Source: Pomphorhynchus laevis (Eukaryota > Acanthocephala > Palaeacanthocephala > Echinorhynchida > Pomphorhynchidae). Taken from it: 64,000 nucleotides of DNA. This document shows, one piece after another, positions 1-11,020 of the stretch (position 1 is its first letter; every line of letters begins with the position of its first letter). The DNA lies in NCBI GenBank assembly GCA_012934845.2, contig WNNJ02003236.1:41858-105857 (forward strand), read 5' to 3'. The notes under the pieces are model-generated. The model did not search any database. It saw only the letters and a program-made list of their open reading frames with translations, and had not been told where the DNA came from. Made by a program: the position numbers and the translations under genes.

Positions 1-15
1 CATATACGAACTTAC

Positions 16-331
16 GCGTGTTTTCTTTGCTGTGATGATCTTGGACATTATCTGACGCAAATAAACTCAAACTCTCAACATCCTGCAAGTCTAGTTGAAG
101 TTCATCGATTCGAGCGTTACTTTCATTAATAAAACTTGATATCGATGCCGTTGATTTCTTATAGCGCATTGCCTTTTTCATATTTACTGCTCCTTGCTTG
201 AGTTTCAGTTCTTTGCGTATTTCCTGTCGCAAAAATTCACGGACACATTTGACTTTCGGCTGACTGGATTGCTCATTCGACAATCTATACTTGTTGATTA
301 GACTGTCCAGAAGATGTTCGGTATACTCTCC
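16..331 (-). CDS. PKN: Internal exon of a PKN-like protein kinase (HR1 Rho-binding repeat)
   Basis: Read on the minus strand this is an open 105-codon exon. A canonical acceptor (pyrimidine-rich, ending TTTACAG) precedes it at 335-332, and a consensus donor GTAAGT follows at 15-10. The peptide contains EIRKELKLKQGAVNMKKA and then DELQLDLQDVESL, the charged antiparallel coiled-coil pattern of the HR1 (REM-1) repeat. The nearest family I know is protein kinase N, whose first HR1 reads EIRKELKIKEGAENLRK. HR1 repeats bind GTP-loaded Rho/Rac and hold the kinase inactive. The kinase domain is not in the window. Upstream exons should lie at higher coordinates and downstream exons to the left of base 1, so part of the following repeat-filled DNA may be its intron. 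Rhophilin/rhotekin-type HR1 proteins are alternatives. HR1 is fairly sure, PKN is likely. Confidence 0.72.
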
Positions 332-1388
332 CTGTAAAGATATTTTTGAAATATACTACAACTAAACTATTTTTATTGAATAAAACTTCAGTTTCGAGAG
401 TACTTTCAGTACTTATAATTTAAAAAATAAAATTTGCTTATAAACATTTAACCGTAAACATGCTAATAGCAGTAAATCATTCATTGCATTAAAAAATATT
501 AATTTTTAATGTTGTTTTTCTAAAAATGTCGATTTTTAATATAATTTCAACTCGATAAAAATGTAGATTTGGCAAAACATTAGTGTTCAAAAATTCAATT
601 AGTTTTGTGTTTCGTATGCTGGCTGTATTAAACAATTTAAAACATATTTAGAAAATAAGTTGACGAACACTGGGATATCTATAAAGTAAATCAAGTTTCT
701 TGTAAATTGGTTGTTCATACTTTTTAGTAAATTCCATTTGATTTAAAGAAATGAGACAACCAACAAAGGTTAGACGATAGTAAGTTAAATAGTTACGGAA
801 ATAAAATAAGTCGCATGAATATATGCATCAAAGTGTTGATGGTGGCTATTAATCATACAATCAATCTTATAGGCGTGAAAGTGTGCCGAAGTAAGAATTA
901 GTATCGTAGAATTTGGTGTGAAAACTGAGCTTTGGGTGAAAACCTAAGCTTAGTTTTGAATAGCCCGGGCCGTCTTGAGGCAAGTTGTAAGATTTGCATC
1001 CTCCGCATGTAGTGATATCTATAATTAAGTATCTGTCTAGAGAGTTCTGCCTGAAACAACTCACTAAACACATTAAACGATTATCTTCAATAAGGAGTAA
1101 CGGCTAAGAGGTAAATGGAATTAAAGAGAGTAACAGGGGTCAAAGAGAGTAAAAATAATAAAAAGAAGTTTAATTTGGTAAATGCGGTGAAAGGGGATAT
1201 AGAGGGATAAAATGAAAATCAATATATATGATAAATACCTGAATAAATTTTTTCTAGGGTTAAAACTATCTACCGTATCTCCGGGGGCTAACATACCTGG
1301 TCCTTTAACTTTAGATTTAACTAGAAGTTATATAGTTAGAAATGGAAATATATATTTAGCCAGCATTTTAATAGTTCATTCGTCATCG
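332..1388. other. AT-rich DNA without recognisable gene (probable intron)
   Basis: Directly upstream, in minus-strand sense, of the PKN-like exon, so most likely its preceding intron. I see only short open frames without family resemblance and no repeat shared with the rest of the window. Confidence 0.5.
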
Positions 1389-1470
1389 TTTTAGTGCTTA
1401 TACCTGTTGTGTGCTTATACCTGTTGGGTATAAGCACTAAAATAGCTTTCGGGGAAATCCCGAAAGCTAT
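1389..1470. repeat. Two adjacent perfect hairpins
   Basis: Arms 1389-1404 and 1427-1442 are perfectly complementary (16 bp). Immediately after, 1442-1453 pairs with 1459-1470 (12 bp, loop GAAAT). No transposon ends or target-site duplication are obvious. Function unknown. Confidence 0.6.
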
Positions 1471-3295
1471 TTGCAACAAATTAAAATTTTCGTTTGCACG
1501 ATTTGGAAATCTATCAATATTTTGAAAGAATTGTCATCACGACAATCTCGAGCAACGCCGATTTGACTAATCTTCTTATATATTGAAATTTTGATGTTTC
1601 TTTTATTCTGCACGCTACTTTAATCCTATTTAAAACAATAATATTATATCAAAATTGTAAATTATTCTTTTTCAATATTAGTTTAAAAAATGTATTAATT
1701 CACAGATGGTATTCAAACTGTACGTTTGCTAAAAATGTTAATTGTAAATTAACATAATTTTGTTCAAAATAATTTTGATGACATCATTCTGCAAGCTGCT
1801 TCAATCCTATTTATACGCCAACATAAATACGCTACATTTCAGTATTGGTTGACCTAATCAGTTACCAATAATAAATCGTACATACCAATAATAAATAATC
1901 CGATAGAAGTAAGGTACCTCGCGTACAGTCTGTATTTAAATATTTTTTAAATGTATCCCTCTATGCTGATCGTATAATTTAAATCACATTCGAGCAATAA
2001 TAGCAGCAACGTTTGTAAAGTAGCAATAACATAGATATATAATAAAAGCATCGGTATTGATTGCACTAGAAATTCTTTAATCAAATTAAAATGCTAATTT
2101 TTTCGAATTCCTAAGTCGATTATGTAAAATAAGCTTTGCATTATTCTAGCTCAACGTTTATTTAAATGTTCATGCTAACCTAGATTTTAAGGACTGTGTC
2201 GTTGAAATTTAATGTAACAATTTGAAACACTAGATAAAATTGAACTTAAACAAATTTAAAATCTCCGACAATTTAATATATATAAGCAACTCTACGATGC
2301 AAGTATATGTGAACAATGCTTTTTATCTCAATAGAATCCATCACTTACGTTTATATCTCCCATGTCTATGTCGTAATAATTTCATCGTTCATTGTTAAGC
2401 CTGATTTTTATCGCGTTAAGAGAAGAAAAGCAGCAGTAAAAATTGACGAGAAACCAGCAGCGGCTATTCTTCCTGATTTCGGGCAGATCAGCTGTATATA
2501 ATAGTGACTACAACAATATGCTGGGAATTATAATAACATTTGCAAAGTATTAACTATATTTAAATGGAAAAGCGGTATAAAGAGACATGCATGAGGACGG
2601 TTATTTTACAACAGTGATGGATACGATTGTAGGCTAAATAAATTGAACAGCAAAAAAAATACACGTGCTGTAAAAATCGAGAAAATGCTAAAGGCAAAAT
2701 ACTTTTCAAACAACAACACTATAAAGCAGAATAAAAAAAGCCTTTTCTGATTTTTATGGGAGATGTGGGAACAATAGTAAAGATGTAAAAAACACGTTTA
2801 AATTAAACGCACTCATCACCAACGTAAAACTAGGTCAATACATATGGACTTGAAGTAAAAAACAGTGTGTGCTACCACAATATCAGCGCCTGCAATTTCA
2901 TTATCGATAGTACATTATAATAGAAACATGTAAATGACGTAACATTAAATCGAATGTCTTGATTGGGCAGCATAAACTTAGAGGAAGCAATACGATACTG
3001 CGAATTTCGTTATTCATACAAATTTAAGACTTATTTCAGGCTTTCACACGTAATTCCATTTTTATGAATGCTTTTTTCTCTACATTTCTCACATCATTTA
3101 AAACATTTTAACTCAATTTTTTTAGTCGAAATACAATTCAATTCCGGTGGAAATAGTTAAAGTTTAAATTCACTTTCAACATTCCGCTGCTGATTTATTT
3201 AAAAAATAATTATATTTTGTTTAGCTTAAGTCATCCAAGTTTAAATTAAAATATAATATATAGAACATAATATGTTTTAATAAACTATTTTAATA
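1471..3295. other. AT-rich DNA, no feature recognised
   Basis: No convincing coding frame, RNA gene or element end found. Occasional short open frames, e.g. around 2316-2501, look like chance. Confidence 0.4.
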
Positions 3296-3427
3296 GTTTA
3301 TTATCAATCCATAAAAATTTTTAGCATAATAATTTAAATTTACTTTTAATAATAAATAATATAAAAAATAATATTATTATTAAAAGTAAATTATTATGCT
3401 AAAAAAATTATGGATTGATAATAAACA
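3296..3427. repeat. Large palindrome at the junction of a PLE tail
   Basis: About 55-bp arms (3297-3353 and 3373-3427) are near-perfect inverted copies of the sequence that precedes the Penelope-like terminal repeat elsewhere (TTATGGATTGATAATAAACA type). It looks like an inverted duplication of the 3' part of the element. Confidence 0.65.
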
Positions 3428-3770
3428 ATATACTTTGTATTTGAATAAGATTCGCGAGATAATTACATTTTATAAGGGGAAATACGTAATTAGAATATAT
3501 TTGGGCCCGTTGCTGTGTTGGGACGAGGAATAGGGGCCGACATTGGATAACATAGCAATTCCTTCTGATAACCTCAAATCCTTATTCTGAAGCATCGTAT
3601 ATTATTTTTAGACAATTCATAAAAATTGACTTTTATTTTAAATTTTAATTTTTTATTTTACAGTTATATAAATATAAAGCAGATAAAATCTTATATAGTA
3701 ATTTATTATTACTAATTAATTATAGTTATTTTTATTTATATTTTAATTTAAATATGTTGACTCAGTTCTT
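3385..3770 (+). mobile_element. Penelope-like element terminal (3') repeat fragment
   Basis: Matches the tail that follows the RT-coding part of the PLE at 58.7-59.05 kb: the GGATTGATAATAAACAAT block, the GC-rich ~80-nt motif at 3501-3578, and the AT-rich tail ending near GTTGACTCAGTT. Old, diverged copy without coding sequence. Confidence 0.75.
3501..3578 (+). ncRNA. Hammerhead-like motif, non-canonical strand order (PLE tail)
   Basis: Divergent copy of the motif described at 58763-58842. It keeps the GGGGCC block, the long-range pairing TTGCTGTG/CATAGCAA and GAGGAAT/ATTCCTT. The GAAA and CTGATGA boxes have drifted (GACA, CTGATAA), so it should be inactive. Confidence 0.45.
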
Positions 3771-3853
3771 TTTGACACATAAGATTAATTTATTTAATTC
3801 GGATCAATAAATAACAATCGTTATATTTAGAATAAACTCTAGATTATAATCTT

Positions 3854-3947
3854 AATTAATCTAATCTTATTTAATTAATCTAATCTTATTTAATTAATCT
3901 AATCTTATTTAATTAATCTAATCTTATTTAATTAATCTAATCTTATC
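3854..3947. repeat. Tandem repeat, 19 bp x 5
   Basis: Unit AATTAATCTAATCTTATTT repeated at 3854, 3873, 3892, 3911 and 3930 with almost no divergence. It lies at the end of the PLE tail fragment. Confidence 0.9.
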
Positions 3948-4134
3948 AAAGGAGCGACATGGCATAACTGCCACTAATCATGAGAGTGCATACCAGAAGA
4001 GTAGAATAACGAAATTACAAATAATTTATAATAAATTTATAATTACGAGGAAAAAGTTATCTATCTGCAATGAACTTGATCATTTCTCCTATTTCTTAAA
4101 ATAGAGAATTATAAATCAACAAAATATTATTAAA

Positions 4135-4345
4135 ATATTAAATTTAAATTATTATGCTAAAATAATAATAAACAATATACTTTGTATTTGAATAAGATTC
4201 GCGAGATAATTACATTTTATAAAGGGAAATACGTAATTAGCATATATTTGGGCCCGTTGCTGTGTTGGGACGAGGAATAGGGGCCGAAATTGGATAACAT
4301 AGCAATTCCTTCTGATAACCTCGAATCCTTATTCGATATAAATTA
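4135..4345 (+). mobile_element. Second Penelope-like terminal repeat, same orientation
   Basis: Close copy of 3390-3600, starting at the ATAAACAATATACTTTG block and including the structured motif at 4248-4325. With the previous copy it forms a tandem pair about 745 bp apart, as PLE terminal repeats often do. Confidence 0.75.
4248..4325 (+). ncRNA. Hammerhead-like motif, non-canonical strand order (PLE tail)
   Basis: As at 3501-3578, but GGGGCC-GAAA is intact here. The CTGATGA box reads CTGATAA. P2-like pairing TTGCTGTG/CATAGCAA is kept; its end pair is T-A where the 58.8-kb copy has C-G, a compensatory change. Confidence 0.5.
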
Positions 4346-4424
4346 TATTGTAATTATATTATAATTTATTGATATAAATTATATCAGATATTATATAACA
4401 TTTACTAATAATTTATATTTATTA

Positions 4425-4760
4425 TTATTTATTATATATATTCTGTTTGATTTTATTTTTACAGTAACATAGTTTAAAATATGCATCTATTAAATTATTA
4501 AAATGATTTTGAAGAAAGTTAATATCATTAAATATTGTTACAATTCTTACAATTTCATTATTTAACGTATTATATTTAATATTATATGGTATGCATGAAT
4601 GCTCATGCAAAAATATGTTTCTTGTAAATTTAAATATGTCATCTTTACGATATAAATTAATAGTAGTTTTAGTTAATGTTAATTTAATGTCCATATCTAG
4701 ATATACACCTTCTTTATCATTAATATTGGTTTTATTAAGAATAAGGCTACCTGGATAAAT
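4425..4760 (-). mobile_element. Penelope-like reverse transcriptase fragment (C-terminal part)
   Basis: Minus-strand peptide has NLYRKDDIFKFTRN and EHSCIPYNIKYNT, nearly identical to the C-terminal RT region of the PLE at 58.0-58.7 kb. Opposite orientation to the two tails just left of it. Fragment only. Confidence 0.8.
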
Positions 4761-6685
4761 TTCTTCACTTTAGTGAAGAAATTAATAACTTAGTTGAATT
4801 GACATAGTTAATGTCAATTAACTTAGTTGAATTAAGATGAACTTAGATGATAACTTAGTTGTCAATTAACTTAGTTGAAGAAATTAATAACTTAGTTGAA
4901 TTGACAATAATTTCAACTAGTCAGTTATTGATTTTCGATTAAATGTCTAAATATGTTTAAAGTTTAACATGTATATACTGAATTATATTAATTCATTAAT
5001 AATTAATTAAACAATAATTATTAAATAATTAAACTTTAAATTTAATATTAATTTTCTTTATTTTATAAACTAAATCAGTGATTTATAACATTGGAAATAA
5101 TCTCACTAAATGGAAAAATGCTATTATATAACAGAAAATATATCAACAGATAAATATTTAATATTCATAATAATTTTAACCGAAATTTATATTATATTTT
5201 GCCTAAGTTTTCTTACAAAGTTATATTTTTAAGTAAGTTATAATATATTTAATTATAGTCTATCATTTAAATATCAAAGTTTCAATTATTCAAATGGCCT
5301 TTAAAGAGAACAATATCATTACATAATCTACTAATAAGATGTCGGTGCTATATTGTTTGTCGTATAGTAACTTTCTAAATATTTTCGATTTAAGTTACTT
5401 ATTGTATTAAAATATAAGATCACCATCATGATTGCAAGCAAAAAGTTAGTATCGAAATGACGATTCAAGACAATTATTAAAATGACACAAAGTCACGATT
5501 ATTAAATATCATGAATGACAATTAAAATAAACATTTGGTTAACAGTGTTCATGTTAACAGGTTAATGCGTTTTTAAAAATAATTTCTTTGAATTGTTAGT
5601 TAGATAATTCATTAGCTTTTAATTTATTACCATGCCCACGTAATTACTTTTTAAACACGGTCAACGAATTAATAATAGATTTAAAGGTTAGTAAAGCTCT
5701 AAATACGGATTTATTTTAAACATTTAATTACTCTATCACAGTATATCGGCAACCGTGAAAATTCTTTTTAATTTAAAAATCGATATTTACGTTTTAATAT
5801 TTCAGTATAAATGGTTTCAAGATAAAACAGTCTATGTTACTTTAGGGTTAGACAATGTTTAGGATTTTAAAAAATGATAATAATTTCCAGAGCAAATTTG
5901 CGTACGAACAAAACGTTTTATATTGTTACTTGCTTGAGTTTTCTGTCTGAATTATATGCTAAATATGTATTCAATTCTAAGTTTTTATAACAAGTCGTTG
6001 TCCAACTTTTCCTACTACAGTTTTGCCCTTACACTTTCTAAGCGTGCTTTTAATCTTGAAGCACAAGATTACTGTAAGCAGTAATCTTTTATTTTACTAT
6101 CCCCATTGGGGGCTAATCTACACTATGGGTCGAAATAAAGGTATCGATAAAACAAAGCGAGACGATAATCAAATTTTTATTTTCCCATTAAATTCGTTAC
6201 AAATGAAAATGTACATATCGAAGATCATATTCGTTTTTAAGAAATTTACTTAGTGAAATGTACAAATAAAAAAGGAGCACAAATAAAAGATATTTTATCT
6301 CCTTTGGAGACGAGAAGGGCAAATATAAGGATTCTGAAGTGTAGTATCAATACAAAGATATGTACAGTTTTAACTTGTCTGAATTCGATGTAAACGAACT
6401 TGCTCTTGTGAAGGAAATTAAACAATTAAGTGGAAATAGCCATCAAAACTTTACTAAATTTAAATATCAATATCAATTGTCTTATACATTCCTTTAACTT
6501 ATATCCTGAAAAAATATTTTATAGTTTTGTAAGGAAATTTATGGGTACCTTTAGAATTGCATTTTTATTCACAAGTTCGCGAATCAATATCAATATCAAT
6601 TGTCTTCTACATTCCTTCGCGAATCTATATAAATTACTTCAATTCAATATTGATCTGTTGAATATAAGCCAATAACTGTCTCTGT
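4761..6685. other. AT-rich DNA with local short repeats, no gene
   Basis: 4760-4930 holds several imperfect repeats of AACTTAGTTGAATTGAC-like sequence. The rest shows no coding or element signature. A short block, ATCAATATCAATATCAATTG-like, occurs at 6460 and again at 6582. Confidence 0.45.
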
Positions 6686-6689
6686 TAAA

Positions 6690-8120
6690 CACCTTGAATA
6701 TTGAGCCTGATCTCGAGGAGGAAGACATCACGCTACTTGAGAAACCATTTGCTTTCAAGAATATAAGATATATTACCAGTAAGAAGAGTTCGATACTGCC
6801 GATAGCATTCGCAACAACTTCCTTGGGCAATGCAAATTATCTCTAAGAATGCTTTTAATTCTTCTTTTGATATAAATTTAATTTTAGATATACATCATCT
6901 ATTGAATTAACATATATCATTTCCAGATGTTTCATACTTGGGGTATTGAGGGTCAACGTACACACTCTCGCAAATATGCTCTGCATGTACTAACTTCAAG
7001 TAGCACAAAGATGTGTATTGTCCTCTCAACTAGGCATCAATTCGCAAAAATTGTGGTCTAAATCATCCCGCATTCTTCTGTGTCAATTTTTTAAAGCCCA
7101 CTACAATGGAAATTTATTCAAACAGTCAAAGTCGAATCTATAACATATACAAACCTACTTTGACTCGTATTCAAAAAGTCAAAAGTTCAAACCGTAAAAT
7201 ATACAACCTACTCGAGTACAATTATCAAAAGATGAAATTTTTTTACTTATCGACAAAAGGAACAATGAATTGATAGAAAAAGATAGTATTAGTATTCTGT
7301 TCAAACACCAATAAACTGGCACTTTCTCATCAAGCACATCACCTGATCGATCCGCTTCTTCTACCAATTACGACTATAAATCAGACAACATCAAACTCCA
7401 GAGAAATCTGGTAAATGGTTAAAACTTATAAGAAATGGTGAAGAGGTCGCTGAAAACACTAATAACGACCACTGAACAAGCAGGTAAAATAGGATCCTGA
7501 ATAGGAATGTCATTGACGGGAAAACAAACCTTCCTGAAGTCAACCGCAACTAGTAGGGTTGTGTTATTCCATTTGTTAGGCAACGAAATGGGAAATAGTC
7601 AATAATCATTTTTACTTAATATACTTCAGTGGAATTCGGAGAGCAAACTTCAGTGGAATTCAGTCTTCCTGCTTAAATATATATTTAAAAATAAGTAGTT
7701 TGTTAGTTGGAAGCAAAATTTGTTATGCTAGATTGATGATCAAGCAATCCTGATAAATGCAGTCTAGTGGATGTACTCCAACAACCCTGGTGGATGCACT
7801 CATCCAGCAACTATTAAAACTGGTGCATCTAGTTTTAACAGAGTTTGTAAGGGTATATTACCATAATAATTTTGGAGCAACTCCCTGGCCATAACCCTCC
7901 CAACTTTGAGTAGTTTCAGGAGTATTGGCTTGTTAGTTACTGACATCCTGAATGCCTGGAATCCATCACCAGGTATCTACAAAGCGCATTCGACAATCTG
8001 CACTTGTATATGTCAGCTTTTGTCATATGGTCAGAGGAAGGATATCGAAATTTATATGTTGCTAGCTGTGCTGTCGAATACTGCAGATAAAAATATAGCA
8101 CGAAGAATATTTTAAGCAAA
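6690..8120 (+). mobile_element. Decayed Jockey/I-like LINE (ORF1 and ORF2 pieces)
   Basis: At 6690-6845 the plus strand encodes EEDITLLEKPFAFKNIRYIT and ILPIAFATTSLGNA, which aligns with residues about 130-172 of the ORF1 at 55.6-56.8 kb. Around 6950-7110 traces of the zinc-knuckle region remain (HPAFFC against HPAWSHRC). At 7906-8115 the peptide VTDILNAWNPSPGIYKAHS matches ORF2 residues about 317-335 (VTDILNSWGPLPGTSK). Order and strand agree, so this is one heavily deleted and mutated copy. The ORF2 endonuclease and most of its RT are absent. Confidence 0.65.
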
Positions 8121-8134
8121 GAAAAATCCTGTCA

Positions 8135-8400
8135 ATCAAATCAGCTAACTGAATCTACGTATTTAATATAATTATAAAATAAACAATACAATAATAATGC
8201 TAAATCAAAAAGTAATAATTAAATAATAAAATAAATAATTGTTTTAAGATTTTTTATAATTTAAATCAAGATAAAATAAAAAAAATTGAAATTTAAAATA
8301 AAAGTCAGTTTTATATTTCTAAAAGATTTCATTTCATTTCATTTTCTAAACTTTTATTTAGATATTATCAAAATGTCAGTCAAAATAAAACCAAAATTTT
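8135..8400 (-). mobile_element. Penelope-like element tail fragment
   Basis: The block ATCAGCTAACTGAATCTACG followed by TATTTAATATAATTATAAAA is the reverse complement of the tail at 58.86-59.05 kb and the repeat at 59.09-59.29 kb. It abuts the LINE remnant on its left. Confidence 0.75.
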
Positions 8401-9447
8401 ATTTTTAATAAAGTCTTTAAGGTAACCATGCTAGGGAATCAATAAGTCCCTTGTTATTTTAAGTTTGCAACAATATAAGCAGTAAACTAAGATAATTTTT
8501 AAAAGATTAATGTCTCAATTTGGACAAGAACTCAGTCCAAATTTTTAGAAACGAAATGCACAGTGATTCTAAAAAAAGTTGATTAATTTAACCAGTGAGT
8601 ATTTAATTAAGGGGATTCAATTATTCAGTTATTGCTTAAACAAAGTAGCTACTGTAACAGATAAATTACCGTATATCCAGATATGTGGAAAACTAATGTC
8701 TCTTAACTTTATTTAATGACGCCTCTTATATAATTTTGAAGTCTTACTGTAATAATATAGTCTTACTTATATAATATATAGCATAATATAATATATAGCT
8801 TATATTTATAAATATAAAGATATAAATATATATAAATATAAATATCTAAAAGATTAATAAGATTAACAGATTAATAAATAATAAATACAATTTTGGAATA
8901 ATTATTAAACTGATCATATATAGTAGCGGTTTAACTGTAATGAATAGGTATATATAATCTATAGTTTGCCATAATTTGAAGTTGATATACTTGGACAGTC
9001 ATTGTTAATAATTAGTTATTATCAATTGGTAGCATTGCATATTATTCACACGTTAGAATAAAATTTTTGGCAATTTTATAATGATGACATTGGCACATAT
9101 TAAGTTTAGTGGGCGAGTTCATAATTTATTATATTTTCGTTAGAGTTATAATTTGGCTATTATCGAGTTATAATTTAGTATTTGTGAAAAAACTTATGAA
9201 GCAATTTAAGAATAAACTTGACGGTTGCTTGACAAAATGGTATTGGCAGAGCAATATTTTAAGTTGATACTAATTTTAAGTTGTTCTACTTTAAGTTGAT
9301 AAACAATATTTTGCACTTATAATATACATTTAGTTAAGCTCGGTAATCTAAAAGTATATAAGTATATATATTGGGGATGTTAGGTAGAAGCAGTTGGTCT
9401 AGATCCACGGAAAATTTCAATATATATTATGGTTGTATTTGAAATAG
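8401..9447. other. AT-rich DNA, no feature recognised
   Basis: Contains TATA-rich low-complexity stretches (about 8750-8870) and no gene-like sequence. Confidence 0.45.
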
Positions 9448-9449
9448 AC

Positions 9450-9491
<42 letters not shown>
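9448..9491. repeat. (TA)n microsatellite
   Basis: Uninterrupted run of about 20 TA dinucleotides, directly followed by TTGTTATTGCGAAAAATCGC, which recurs at 9883. The microsatellite sits at the edge of the hammerhead-box repeat. Confidence 0.95.
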
Positions 9492-9495
<4 letters not shown>

Positions 9496-9613
9496 ATTGC
9501 GAAAAATCGCTTGAAACTGTGGTCCAGGAGCCAAAGCTGGCTACGATTGATTTTTAATCCATATTTGCTGCTAAATAACTGGACTTCGATCATCAGCTCA
9601 ATCAGTCTAATGT

Positions 9614-9689
9614 ATCACTCCGAGACGTTCCTAACTACCCAGCAGTCATCGTCAGTCAGATGAAGTGGTTAGGGTACGTTTCAACTGCT
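9614..9689 (-). ncRNA. Diverged member of the 360-bp repeat's hammerhead-like motif
   Basis: On the minus strand, in order: GCAGTT-GAAA (9679-9682), ACGT..CCTAAC, TCTGA-CTGACGA (9649-9655), GACTGCT, GTTAGG..ACGTC (GTC at 9626-9624), TCGGA. All three hammerhead boxes fit CTGANGA, GAAA and NUH. Pairings: stem I TCTGA/TCGGA, stem II GACTGCT/AGCAGTT, stem III CCTAAC/GTTAGG plus ACGT/ACGT. The sequences differ from the array at 10.1-10.9 kb but the complementarity is kept, which is good evidence for conserved structure. The cyclic order of the boxes is the reverse of a normal hammerhead. Confidence 0.55.
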
Positions 9690-9960
9690 TTTGTGAACAC
9701 TATAAAGACACCAGCAATTCCTCACGATGCTATACGAAGCTCAGGTGCAGAAAGCGTTTTTACTGCTTGTCGCGTGTGTGGACCTTCTAGTTATTCTTTA
9801 TGTAAGGCACAAATGCGTATCCGTTGATTACGAGGGCACTGAATTTCTCACAGGATTCCAAAAGGAATGCGTCATTTTATAAATTGTTATTGCGAAAAAT
9901 CGCTTTAAACTGTGGGCCAGGAACCAAGTAGTCTGCATAAGTAGTGCCGACTTCCTTATC

Positions 9961-10033
9961 ACTCCTAGACGATTTGATGGTAGCCGGCAGCACTCATCAG
10001 TAGGGTGAACTACCATCAGTCGTTTCGGCTCCC
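9961..10033 (-). ncRNA. Hammerhead-like motif, non-canonical order (inverted unit)
   Basis: Reverse-strand copy of the motif at 10125-10198: GAAA at 10026-10023, CTGATGA at 10000-9994, GTC at 9970-9968. Long arm CTGATGGTAG against CTACCATCAA. Confidence 0.55.
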
Positions 10034-10124
10034 TTGTGATATATTAAATAGGCATTTCCGAGAAAAAACAAAAATTTGTGCCACGTTACCAAATTCTCGG
10101 AAATGCCTATTTAATATATCACAA

Positions 10125-10198
10125 GGGAGCCGAAACGACTGATGGTAGCTCACCCTACTGATGAGTGCTGCTGGCTACCATCAGCTCGTCTAGGAGTG
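10125..10198 (+). ncRNA. Hammerhead-like motif, non-canonical order, unit 1
   Basis: Order of elements: stem II 3' strand GAGCC, GAAA (10132-10135), CGA plus CTGATGGTAG, then CACCCTA, CTGATGA (10158-10164), GTGCTGCT, then CTACCATCAG, CTCGTC (GTC 10188-10190), TAGGAGTG. CTGATGGTAG/CTACCATCAG (10 bp) plus ACGA/TCGT form stem III in exact hammerhead register (A15.1-U16.1). CACCCTA/TAGGAGTG forms stem I directly beside CTGATGA and GTC. GCTGC is complementary to GCAGC of units 2 and 3 for stem II. Every box is intact, but the strands occur as GAAA, CTGATGA, GTC rather than CTGATGA, GAAA, GTC. Confidence 0.55.
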
Positions 10199-10485
10199 AT
10201 AAGGAAGTCTGCTCTACTTGTAATCGAACTCCAGTTTTTGGCAACATCTACGATTATAAAACTGAAGCTTTTTAGCTCCCGGAGCACAGTTTAACACAGT
10301 CAGATATAGAATTATAAAAATGTATCCTCCAAAAGATCCTGTGAGAAAGCAAGCAACGACAGCAAGTGAAATTTCTGCCGAATAAAATTAGGATCGTCAT
10401 GGAAAGCACATGGTTAGTTTAAAGAGGCTATGCCCATGCTACCACGTAAGCAAATTCTGGGAAATGCCTATTTAATATATCACAA

Positions 10486-10559
10486 GGCAGTCGAAACGAC
10501 TGATGGTAGTTCACCCTACTGATGAGTGCTGCTGGCTACCATCAGCTCGTCTAGGAGTG
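10486..10559 (+). ncRNA. Hammerhead-like motif, non-canonical order, unit 2
   Basis: Same layout as unit 1: GAAA 10493-10496, CTGATGA 10519-10525, GTC 10549-10551. Stem II strand reads GGCAGTC here. Confidence 0.55.
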
Positions 10560-10845
10560 ATAACGAAGTCTGATCTACTTGTATTCGAACTCCGATTTTT
10601 GGCAACATCTACGATTATAAAACTGAAGCTTTTTAGCTCCCGGAGCACAGTTTAACACAGTCAGATATAGAATTATAAAAATGTATCCTCCAAAGGATCC
10701 TGTGAGAAAGCAAGCAACGACAGCAAGTGAAATTTCTGCCGAATAAAATTAGGATGGTCCGGAAAGCACATGGTTAGTTTAAAGACGCTATGCCCATGCT
10801 ACCACGTAAGCAAATTCTCGGAAATGCCTATTTACTATATCACAA

Positions 10846-10919
10846 GGCAGCCGAAACGACTGATGGTAGTTCACTCTACTGATGAGTGCTGCTGGCTACC
10901 ATCAGCTCGTCTATAAGTG
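10846..10919 (+). ncRNA. Hammerhead-like motif, non-canonical order, unit 3
   Basis: GAAA 10853-10856, CTGATGA 10879-10885, GTC 10909-10911. Stem I reads CACTCTA with TATAAGTG; one pair changed from C-G to T-A on both sides, one became a mismatch. Confidence 0.5.
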
Positions 10920-10981
10920 ATAAAGAAGTCTGCTCTACTTGTAATCCGGTTTTTGGCAATATATATATTTATATAGTGATC

Positions 10982-11020
10982 TTGTTTCGTACAGGATCTT
11001 CATGATCCTGTACGAAACAA
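10982..11020. repeat. Perfect 17-bp hairpin
   Basis: Arms TTGTTTCGTACAGGATC (10982-10998) and its complement (11004-11020), loop TTCAT. No element ends seen. Confidence 0.75.

Larger units (their letters stand above)
9880..10960. repeat. ~360-bp tandem repeat array with one inverted unit
   Basis: Three plus-strand units start near 10082, 10439 and 10800 (GAAA boxes at 10132, 10493 and 10853, so periods of 361 and 360). The last is truncated near 10955. A further partial unit lies inverted at 9880-10060, giving a palindrome of about 75-bp arms centred near 10078. Units are roughly 97% alike. They carry no long open frame. A block near 10221-10232 (TAATCGAACTCC) faintly resembles a Pol III B box. 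Confidence 0.85.
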
